A program made the position numbers and the translations under genes. The notes beneath the pieces were generated by a model. That model worked only from the letters and a program-made list of their open reading frames with translations. It had not been told where the DNA came from and ran no database searches. Source: Apostichopus japonicus (taxonomy: Eukaryota > Echinodermata > Holothuroidea > Aspidochirotida > Stichopodidae). From it: 64,000 bases of DNA. Where the stretch lies: assembly GCF_037975245.1 (NCBI RefSeq), contig NC_092579.1, positions 18,684,678 to 18,748,677 on the forward strand, written 5' to 3'. Below, piece by piece: positions 1-11,900 of this stretch (within the stretch, counting starts at the first letter, position 1; every line of letters begins with the position of its first letter).

Positions 1-1
1 A

Positions 2-32
<31 letters not shown>

Positions 33-54
33 TTATTTATTTATTTATTTTTTT
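1..54. repeat. AT microsatellite and T-rich tract
   Basis: The window opens inside an (AT)n run, followed by a T-rich tract. The next ~680 bases up to the first myosin exon show no convincing exon. They are intron sequence of the gene that enters from the left. Confidence 0.8.
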
Positions 55-738
55 AAATCCCCCATAAAACCAAGGTGGAAAACTAAATGTAGATACGAAA
101 GAACCCACTTGCATGAATTTGCTTTGAATAAAAAAACAAAAGACAATGTTGAATTTATAATTTATAGTGGGTACCTGACATGTACTTTCAAAATTTTGCA
201 AACATCTTAAAAATGAGAGTACGAAAATATCCTATACCTATGAAGAACATGGTTGGGCATAGTGAAACAAAGTATGAACTGGGGACAGCTCGACCTACTG
301 TCGGGATCCCGCTTCAGTACAGGGTGAGACAAAATAATAAAACACATTCAATACGCATGATTGAGATTATACTTCTCTTCTATTTGGTGGTTCGTGTATA
401 ACTGTTTAGTTAATCTATTACACCTACAATCTTGATCATCAAAGAACCTTCTTCGATATGACCTGCTATCTGCTTTCATTTCTGTTTGCCTTTGAAGATC
501 CTGCTAGGATCACAAATCTCAGGCCCTCTAACTTTATACATTCACCTGCACAGGCTTTTTTTTGCAGTAGATAAAACAGTTTGTTAACAATTGTGAACCT
601 GCTAATTAGTCAAAACTTCAGGCATCTTTCCAGGCCATTATTAAAGCCTACACATACTGTTTTATTGATAGATATTCACCTTAATAATAAGAGCATGTGA
701 AAAATTGACAACAACATGCGGTTGTATTTGTTAAACAG

Positions 739-3700
739 GTTCTCGGAATTGCGAAATGTGAAGGCCACAACTCATGGAAACCTCAGAATCATCACAAAAT
801 CTGACAGCATTGTTCCTCTCTACACAAGAAGGGTGAGTATACCTTAGAAAGATATTTTAGGTCTAAAGTTTTCACCAATATTTTTGATATGAAATTAACG
901 GAATTGAAAAAAAGGAAAATGAAGATCACAATATTTATGAGGATCAGACATTCTCTTTTCTTTGTTTTTGCATGTCTCCCCTGATATCAAATAAAATTGT
1001 TGCTTATTGTTAAATAAAAGTATTTATGATAATGATATTATAAAATATCTCTTTGAAATGCCACATATTGCTCATAATCTTTTAGCGTAAAGGTGGTAAA
1101 TTCCTATCAAAGTAGAGCTGGGTTATTGCCATAGTTGTTTAAAAGTATTAAGCGAGTCGGGCACAGCTGTCGAACTGAAGAATACGCCGCTCAACTCGAC
1201 ATTCCTAACTCATTTTCGGTAAGATGTTTAGTCACACGAGTGTTGATGTTGCTTTTGATGGCGAGAGAAATTTAAGCTGGTAAATACATCCTGAGGTAAA
1301 TGCACCCTGCTTAAGTTTGTCATTAATTTATGCGTTTTTCTTTTTCCTCCTGTAAAGGCTGTTCAACTGAAGAACATGATAGATGGGTACATAACATTCC
1401 AACAAGAGGATTCACAGTTTGTAAGAGCCATCAGGGACTACTCTGCAAACGAGTCTACGCTTCTCTCCTTCCAGAAAGGAGATGTCATTAAAGTCACAGA
1501 GCATGAGGTCATCAAGGGTAATAGAGGTACGAACATCGCTAGAATTATACCTACGAGAAAAAATCACATTAGTTTGAAATGAGGGGATCTAGAAGGTATT
1601 CGTTGGAACCGATGTCCCCGGAGACGAGGGTGGGAGGGGGGGGATTTAAATCCTGACTTTTTCAACTTTACAGTAGAAGTTTTGATGGTGTTTTGCACCT
1701 TCTGATATTTGAAGCTACCAACCTTAGCTATTAGTGCTGGTTATGCTAAATAATTGTGATTTTAACATTGGATATTTCCTAACAAGATTAAATGCATAAA
1801 AAAAGACAGCTAAAACCAAAAGGAAATCATGATATACAGGAAACTAAGTTATCAATTAAATTTACTCAATTCTCTTCCCACAGACTGGTTATATGGTGTA
1901 CTCAATGGTAAAACTGGCTTTTTCCCTAGCCAATTGGTTGAGCCTTTGGCTGGTCAGTCATCTCAAATACATCCACCAGTGAGTATAGTCACGATGATCA
2001 ATTAAACCTGATATGAAATCAATTACTGACATTATGAAAATGGAAAACATAGAAGAAATGAAAATTAAACGCCTGAATAAATGAACAAAATTTAAGTACT
2101 GCACTGACTGGGCTTCTAAATAACTGCCTATATAGGCCTAAGTCTGTACCCTAACAATCCACCAGTGTCACCTATCAAAGCACATTTGCCATTAACGTAT
2201 ATCAAGGATTTCAGTTTGATATGAAACAAAACTTTTTACAATTTTGAGAAAAGTCCTTTTTTTTTTTAACTTCTGTCATAAGTGTTCAAAGGCTTTCTCT
2301 TTATTAACTGTATTCCCAAAGGAAACCGTATACGTCAAATTCCAACCAATTTATAATATCTGTCTGCTTGTTCAAGTCCTATGTAAGATTTAAGTAAAAC
2401 TGATGTTGAAAAAGTTAGTTTGTCAATTATGAGGTGGTCAGCATTCTAAATAAAGACGCATTTCCACTTCTAGAAATAGCAGCGGTCTCCTACAATCATC
2501 AGGGAGTAGACATTTTGTAGTTCAATAGCGGTTAGTAATTCTTGATGCAATTAGGTATTCAGTATCAATCGTAACGTTACACTGTGTAGTACATGTATAA
2601 AGCTTGGTCACAATTTGAGTGTGAAAGATTTTCTTCGTTCGTTTAATCCGTTGTTAGAGTGAAATTCATCCTTTGTTCCTTTCTTAGGTTAACAAATCAC
2701 AGGTCGAAGGCAAAGAGAAGTCAGACATGCCTGGAAGACTCTCCATGGAAGAATTTGCTATGAAACACTTCCGGGAAATACCAGACAGGTACAAAAAATC
2801 AGCGGGTTGCATTGGAGGTGTATTTGCTATTTGCCGTAGATGTAGTGTGTAGAATAAATCTATATCGGTCTTTTGTAACATTAGACTGTGTAAACAACCA
2901 CTGTTAACCCCACCAAAGCCTGATCCATTTCTAATCCTCCAACCACACTGGATGCTGGCTATACCAAGCACCTTTATAACAAATGTAGGAAGGCCTAATC
3001 TATATCAGTTATTTGTAACATTAGACTGTGTAAACAACCACTGTTAACCCCACCAAAGCCTGATCCATTTCTAATCCTCCAACCACACTGGATGCTGGCT
3101 ATACCAAGCACCTTTATAACAAATGTAGGAAGGCCTAATCTATATCAGTTATTTGTAACATTAGACTGTGTAAACAACCACTGTTAACCCCACCAAAGCC
3201 CTATCCATTTGTAATCATCCAACCACACTGGATGCTGGCTATACCAAACACCTTTATATAAATTTATATTTGTTAAATAACAAATGTAGTAAGGCCTTAA
3301 CAAGCCATATTACTCGCATGTTCTGTTAGTGTAGGCGAAGCTACTGTACGTTAACCCCCCCCCCCAAAAGCCCTCTTCTTTCAAAACAAACACCAGCCCT
3401 CAACATAGGCCTGCCTCATTAGGCATAGGAGGGTATTTTTTGTCTTTATTGAAGGATACTCTGTTATTGGGGGTTTAGGAGACTGATCTCGTGTAGGGTT
3501 TCTTGAGCACAAAAAGTGCATACTAGCAATTTTGTTTGAAACTCTGCAATTTGTTTAAAATGTAGTATCTCCTTCTTGGTTTTTGGCAAATGACTATCCC
3601 TCCCCCCCCCCACCGTCCACCTCCTTACCTATTCCTACACCCCTGTCTACCCTCTCTACCCATAACAGATGTATGTAATGATCTAGACTTTATTGCATGT

Positions 3701-6700
3701 AAGAATCACACACGGTTGAAGTTGTTATTTTCGTTAACATTTTCAGGGATTAATCCATTGTGTGGCATTACAGCCAAAACACCAATACCAGAATTTGCAT
3801 AATCTGTTTTATGACTGCAACAGAATGTAATTTAAAAAAATTGAATAGACAGGGTTTAGTTGGCAGTAGGTGATAATGGAAGATTCTTTTTTTTTCCTTG
3901 ACAGGCTGACATTACGGAAGCAAAAAGGATTCCTCGGTTCGGTTAAGCAATCTCTTAGGAAGAATAAACGTAAATAAAGATTCGATCATTTGGTTTTATT
4001 TTTTTTGGGGTGTAAGGTTTTCATACTATAGTGTTCATTGTACCTTTTGTAGTAGATTTACTGTTTCAATAGATACAGTATAGTGTCCCAGTGGATTCAG
4101 TACAATATTCTGCTTTCTAAATATAGTCATGGATGTGTTGGGGGCGGGGTGAGTGGGGTTCTAACCCCCCAATCTTGGCAAAAATATCACTAGAGGAATT
4201 CAGGTGATATCAAATGCCCTTCATCAAAAGAAATACACATAAATGACTTAAGGTTTCAAATACCTTTGTAGTTATTTATGTGTTGTATAATGTATCACAC
4301 AGACATCACACTCCCAAGTTAATTACTGTGTTAAATAAATAACCCTAATTGAAGGTGATACTTGGCTAATATTGCTAACCATAAACACCCAGTTGTTCAT
4401 AAAAGTTGAAGGCAGTATTATAGTACTATAGACATAGAGCAAGAGTGATTGGCAGCTTAATTGCAAGCATTTAGGGCAAGGCTCTTGAAATTGAGGGGCC
4501 TGTACAGGGGGTAGGAGCCGGGGGGCACTGGGGGCACGTGCCCCCCCCACACTTTTTTCCAAAATAGCAAATGTGCCCTCCTGGCAAATAAAATGTGCCC
4601 CTTTGATGAAGAACTGTCTTTTGGATATCTTAAGCCTTTGTTAATTTTAATATGTTATTTTAATTATTTATTTTTAGTCTGTACTGTACATGCTATTTTT
4701 AAGATGGCATCCAATATCTTTTTGTAGCACGGTTAACAATAAATTGTATTGATAGAATACTAACACATCATATATATTTAAGTGATATGGCCGGTGTGTA
4801 TCGGTTTATAGCATAACGAGTGGTGGTTGTGGAATGAGAAAATGCCCCTCTGATGTTGTGCCCCCCCCACTTTTTGGAAGCTTCTTACCCCCTGGGCCTA
4901 AAGCATATGCTACTTTTGCTACTAGGTTAATCCAGCACTTACTGCAACCGGTGCATCACAGCAGGTTAATAAATTATGTTATCAAAGGCGTGGTGCTACA
5001 AGTACTTGCAGGGAAAAACTTGATATGCTACTAAACATTTGTATCATACACTTTATAATACTTTACAAATTTAAATTAACATTTGCATATATTTCATTTC
5101 TCACAGCCAAAAAGAGGAGCATCGACTCCAATTTCCTGTTGGAGTACAAGGGTTTGGTCTCTTACGATCATTCACCAATCCATGTGTCATTAATGCCTCT
5201 AGAACCAGAGGAAAATAATATCGCCAAAGATTGTTTCATCGGTAAGTTTCTTTCTGTCTTTCTGCTCTAAATACCTGAACACCAATTTACATCTTAGGGA
5301 AATGAGACATGTCTGAGATATTCAGTCACTCTTTAAACTATATTTATTTATTTCTACATACCTTAAAAGCATTGAAGACTCGCCCCAAACCCTGTGCGGC
5401 CATCAGAAAAAGTTAACTCTCTGTTGCTTGCAAGTGACGTTTTGTTTGTGTTGCTACAAAATGCAGTACTGAAACGTGATACCTTGTTATCTTTAGCTGG
5501 ACCTGATATGTCCATCGCTGTATCATTTGTATACTGTGCTGTGGGTATTGACCGCAGCTGTATGTACTGACTGTACACTAGTGTCTAATTACCGACGGTA
5601 GCAAGCTGTGTGTGTATTTTCTGGGATCGATGGTGGTGTTTAACACTTCTGTTACACCTCATTCAAAACTAGGTCAGATTACCAGCATTAGACGTTTCTT
5701 TTTGGGCGAGTCTTCACATGTGCACCTTTTATAATTTCCTTTTGTTGTATTCATATTTGTTGATAAATTGAATCCCTGTCAGTTTCCAATTTGTTGATTT
5801 AAAAAACATAATTTACAATGCATGGATGTAGAAAGTATTTGTTTGGGTCAGTATTTTGTGGTACCAGAGCAAATAAGAAGATACTTTCTCAAAATGATTT
5901 CACCTCCGACCATCGCAACAAATTTTCAAGATAAACAGTAAAAAACGATGACTATTTTCAAACACAATAGATGCATCCAAAAATCAGTCTTTTATCTTTT
6001 GGTTATTTGGCTAAAAACAAAATCTTGCATGTTTAGACAAAATAACTATTACAACAGATTAAATACTGAGTAAGTCGGTAAAGTTTCAGACCATACATGA
6101 GCCCCTATGAGGTACATACCACCATAACACATATACCTAGCCTACTTAGGGTTTAGTGATAGGGTCTGTTCCTGTATTTTTTCATTTGTTTTTTTTTTAT
6201 TAACGATTGAAAATAATTACCATTTATTTGGCATGGACTAGCAGCTTGATGGAGTCTGGTAGAAAATGACGTATGATTTTTATAAAGTTTGACTGCTTGG
6301 AATGCGATAATCCCTCTCATAATGATAATTAAAAGCACTCCTCTGGTTTATTTGCTCTGGTATTTGTACGATCGGTGTCTCACACATTTCAATACTGTCA
6401 TGAATTTAATCCACAGCTTTAATGCAGATTATGGGAGATCATCCCTACCAGAAGAGATCAGCCGACGAAGCTACTAGCAAGGCCGTCTATCGTTGCTTCC
6501 AACAGATACTAAAAGTAAGCAAAAACCAAATAAGGAATAGCCCTGGAACTCCATATTATATTTTATTATTACCTTTTATTATAAACTCCATCATGAACTT
6601 TGAAATGAGTCCTTTTATGACAATTGCTCTACAGAGCATTTGCAGTACATTATTAATATAGCATTAAATATGCATTTCTTCAATTTTCCAACTACTCCAA

Positions 6701-8907
6701 GGGTAAGTTTTTTAACTCATTGGCATGAGGGGGCAGCAGGGGGTACAGCCAGATGTCCAGGGTCAATCAGGGGACCAGGTGGCATAACGGATAAAGAATA
6801 ATGTATTCTCACTAACATAATCAAACATGGAACCCCATGACATAATTGTTTCCAGGGCCCAGACTGGACTCTCAGCACACTTGGGGGTGGGGTGGGGGGG
6901 GAAGACATGGTAGGCAGATAAATGCAACCTGACTTGTGATTCTATCAGAGGCCCTTGTGTCACTGTATTATGCAAAGCTAATGAATATGCATAAATACAT
7001 CAAGACACTCAATGATTTTTGAGAATTTTTTCATGCCGGTAGTTGTGAAATACATGCAGATAGTACTAAGTGCACAGAACATTACATACATGTGCTGAGC
7101 TTAACTTGGCCAGTCGGAGCGTGAGCATTTATTGTTTATCTGTGGAAACGAGAGTGATTGCAACTGTCGAAGCCAAGTGTGACAACAATCCTATACAATA
7201 ATAAAAATAGCTTAGGATGGGTATGTAGGGAAATGCAATGATGCATGGAAGGACAAACTGTATGTGTGATGTATAAATCGGACTCTGGTCGATATAGTTC
7301 TTTATATTGTTTTTGGGTGTTTTCTCTTTTCTTACAGACTGTGAGAGATTATGAGGTACTCATAGATGAGATATACTGCCATGTGGTGAAGCAAACTACA
7401 CACAACGTCAGTGTCGACAGGTAAACCTCAACTCAACCGGGTTTTTTATTGTTTGTTTTTTTTGTAATTCTGTCTTGCACAGTCAATGTTCCAAAGGATC
7501 TATTACTTGCTGTTTTCAAGTTAAGAGCCTTTTATTCAATTACCTCTTCTTCAACACTAAATAATAGTCATATTTGTTATTGATTTTAAATATTCTTGTA
7601 ATAGACAGAGGGGGAGAGGGGGTTGAAAAGTTGTAGGAGACATTGGAGATTTTTTGTTTTTGGAGAATTACCTATCTCCCACCTTTCCCACTCTCATATC
7701 CAATATAAATGTAGCTATTATGTCTGTTTTGGATGTTGGTATTAGCAGAGTTCGATAGGACCACCTATCCCCCCCTCCCCCACCTGTTCCCATACCTGGA
7801 TATGACAAGATTTGTCATCATGTTATAATTTCTCATGATTTGTGTCATTAATCAAAGAATGTCAATCTTCTGGACACTTTCCGTGGAATAATAAAAGTAT
7901 ATACATGTTGGTTTCCCAAAAACTCAGAAGGAAGCCATAAATACCCCTCATAAAGATTGGGAGGAGGGGGGATCAAAAAGTGAAGCATTGCTTTCCAAAT
8001 GGAAGAGACCAGTACACCCCATTTCTCAAAAGCGACTGCTGTATTTCCCCCCTCCCCAGAAGTAGGGTACAATTCACAGGAAAATATCTATTTGGGAAGA
8101 CCTTTACATTTCCACTACAGATAATTGACTTTATAGCAACATAAACAAGTTTGTGAAGGATTGGGGTGAGGGGTAGGGGGAAGTTTACACCTATGATATC
8201 CCCTGCATGCACCCTGTAGTGTTTTTGTTTGTTTGTTGTTTTTTCTTTTGTTCTCTGACATGTATTAACGACTGGTTTTTAACATCCATCACCATCATTC
8301 AGAAAACAAGAAAAACGTCTCATTTACTTACAAGTTTTTGTACATTATTCTTCACTAACAGTAAAAGTTGTGTTCGCGGTTGGAGGGTTCTTTATGTACT
8401 GTCCATGTTTGCCAAGTGCAGCGACAAACTCAAGCCGTACCTGTGTCGTCATCTGGAGGTTTGTAGCTCCATCGAGGCAGAAAATAAATATTCCGCCATG
8501 GCAAACTCAGCGCTGCTCAACTTACAGAAGACGTTGAAGTATGGTGGCCGAGAAAATTTGCCATCGAAGGAGGAGATTGATAAAATCATGGTGAGATGTC
8601 CTCTTAAGATATGAGATGTCCTCTTAAGATATGAGATGTCCTCTTAAGATATTCCTACCTTTCAAGTGTTTTCATGCTCAAGTCAATTATGTACATCATT
8701 AAACTTAAGGTTAAAGTGAAAATGGTTAAAAGTTCAGCTAAATAATGAGGAAGTTTAATGGTAATTTAAGCTAGTGGCATGACTGAAAGCCTGGAATCTG
8801 TGGATATCAGTCCAAACTCAACCTCTTTGTTTGTTTGTTTATATAAGTTTGTCGTGCTTATTTGCTAGTTTGCGCTTCTTTAATGAATTTTTATCTTTGA
8901 AATACAT

Positions 8908-8939
<32 letters not shown>

Positions 8940-11900
8940 CTACATATATATATATTTATATCTACATATATATATATATATATATATATATCTTTGATAA
9001 CAGGAAGGCAAACTATTCAAACAGCAGCCATTTTTGATTCCTGAGTCCACGCAGAGGAGCGTTCGAGTGAAGGGCAACACCCTGGTAGAGGAAGCCATCA
9101 GGTCAATCTGCGAGGAGATGAACGTCGTACAGGAGGAGGATGTGAACGAGTTTGGAATCCTTTCTGTCACCGTCAGGAATAAAGGTACGTGGTCAAAATT
9201 AAGCTACTGCTGGCAGTTCTCCTTTTTGTTTTAATTCTTCTGGAATAAGAGGATGTTGTTTTTTTGTAAAGAGTATATTAATCTCAAATCTTCAAAAACA
9301 AGAATATTAATGATACAGAAATGTTATTCTTTATTTTTCATACTGTAAAAAAAAACAACTGCAAACAATGTCATTAACAAACTGTAAAACAAAAAAGTTT
9401 CATCTTGTCAAAATAAATCACGGATAAGCAGAAATAGCATGGGCAAGAAAATTGTAATTAAAAAAAAAGAAACCTCACCCTGTCAAGTTTTAAAAATGTT
9501 TACCTATAAATACAAGCTATGAAGCATGGATAACTAGACTAGAGTATTAAGAACTTGCCAATCTGGTCTTGTTGTTTAAATATGTTTTTGAAACTTCCAT
9601 AGAAAGGTCCTATCCCCCGATGTTTATTATACTAGAGTTGATGTAGCAGATCTCTACCATTGCAGTAGGGGTTAGCTTTTAGGATGGAGTTTTTGTTAGG
9701 GTTGGAAGATTTGATCTGTCTTACATTTCTGGGTGCCCCTGCAATATATATATTCCTTCATCTTCTTGTTGCAGATACTCTTTCCATCTGTTTCCCCCCC
9801 CCCCCTTCTCTACTACTTCGTATCCCCCCCCCTCTCCCATTTTCCTTTCCCAATCTTCCTTCCTTCAACCTGTCTGCATGTGTCGTATCTCACCTAGTAC
9901 GATTACTAGTTTAAGATTTTTGAGAATTCAACGTTTTTACACTCTGAAACTTTTCAGAAACTGAGAGGCAGTTACTGCGTGGTGAGGTCTACATCATGGA
10001 TGCTGTTCCCAGTAAAGGAAGCCACACCCTTGTCTTCCACAGAGTGTCGTGGAGAAGAAAACTCAAAATTGAGAAAGAGATGCTTCTCTCCATGCTCTTC
10101 CACCAGGTATGAAAAAAACTTGTCTAATTCTCAGCGATTCCCATCATGCACAGATGCATCTCTGCTGTGGGTAAATTGGTTGCTAGGGTCACAAATTAAA
10201 CGATACCCAGGTCAATAATATATCCCATCATAGTTCCCATGCCAGGTTAATGAGAAGACCTTGAAAATGCAACAGCAGTGCAAGGACTTAACAAAGACTG
10301 TTGGCTCTCAGATGTAGAGCGGAAAATATCAGCCCCAAAATTTAAGTTCCATTGTAGAGAGCAAAAAGTGGTCAAATTTTCCGACTCGTTTTCAATGCCT
10401 AGTTTATTTTAGCCTTGAGCTCTGGTCATGTTCCTATGTTGCCAGGTAGAATAAGTACAAGCCACAGGTTACTTGAAGTATGAACGACCTGCAGGCAAAA
10501 AATATATAATTACATTTTCTCTTTGACATTATGGGGTATGCCAGGGTTAGCATCTCTTATTTATACTTCCAAAACTTCATGAAAGGGCATTTCCATTCAT
10601 TATTTTGATTAATTATTAAATATAAATTTAAATTTACAAAAGCAGTACAAATATTTTAACTGAACCACAAATATTAGTGGCAAACATTTCATTTGATGAA
10701 ATTTAAGGTAATCAAATCTACCATATACAGGATTGCCCCTCTTTCACGAGACAATAATTTTCAAAAATTATGACAGTTTTTGATCAACTTTTCTTCTTAC
10801 GGCTTAAAGCATTGTACACAACACACACAACCAACACTGAGGGAGTTGCTCTTGTTTCTTTACAGGTAAAACAAGACTACCTTGGGAGTAGACTGATATT
10901 GCTGACAAACGAAGGTATGAACGACACACTGAAAGAGATGATCGCCTACCTCGGTGCTCTGTTACTACGAGTGATGCAACTGAACCAAGTACCGTCAACG
11001 TAAGATATTGAATACTGTGCAAATAAAATGTCTAAGGTATCATGGATTAAAAACACATTGATGAATGAACGGGCAGACGGATGGACGTATGTATGCCCAC
11101 CTAGAGTTTACTTTACCACATTTTTTACCATCGGCCAGATTAATGGCACCCCAACCAACAAAACGGTTCATTATAATCTTTATATTTGTTATGCAACAAA
11201 AATTTGAAGAAATTTCTGGGCAAAAAACGTCAAATTGAAATAGTCAAAGTGAGTCAAACTTTGATCCCATTCTTAATGATGTTTTGTGTTCCCTTCTGTG
11301 ACCTATGACCCCTGACCCCAGCTGTGACCTCTTCTGAAGCATTCTGATAGTACTACTGTAAGTTGTCATTGTAAATGTGTAGCACAATACACTCACGAAG
11401 GTTTTTTTCTTTTCTTTTCATGTATTTGTAGTTTCCAAAGCTACATTCGATTATAACTTGAAAAAAAGTTGAAAATATTTTTAGATGGGTTGAAGATTTT
11501 GTTTTATTATTTCAACCTAACTTTTGGATCAACGCTACAGACAGAATTGTTCGAGTTTTGAGAATTCACATCAGAAGTTGAAGTGTACTTTACCTGTATA
11601 CTGGTTGATTTTCCATTGCTTTTCTCTCGCTCTCTGTTTATACATACAGCAAAGATCTTCCACAATTACTACCAAATATGGTCTCGAAAGACTCGTCGAC
11701 GATCCCTCCCAGCCAAAAATTGGCACCTCAGAAATGGCTCAACCTGATTCAGGAGAAAACGGTGGACGAAATTACTAATTTGAGTCCCAACAGGGCCATG
11801 GTCCACTTCCTACACTTGATGCGAAATGCCAAGCTCTACGGTTCCACGTTCTTCCGGATCAGTTCTTCCTCTCATCAAATGATCGGCTCTGAGGGCGCTA

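Noticed and set aside
180-401. Open frame of 73 codons at the window start
   Set aside because: No family similarity, no fitting splice sites or phase with the myosin exons, and AT-rich composition.
5107-5241. A separate small gene around 5025-5270
   Set aside because: The coding part is exactly the myosin exon with matching phases; the rest is intron.
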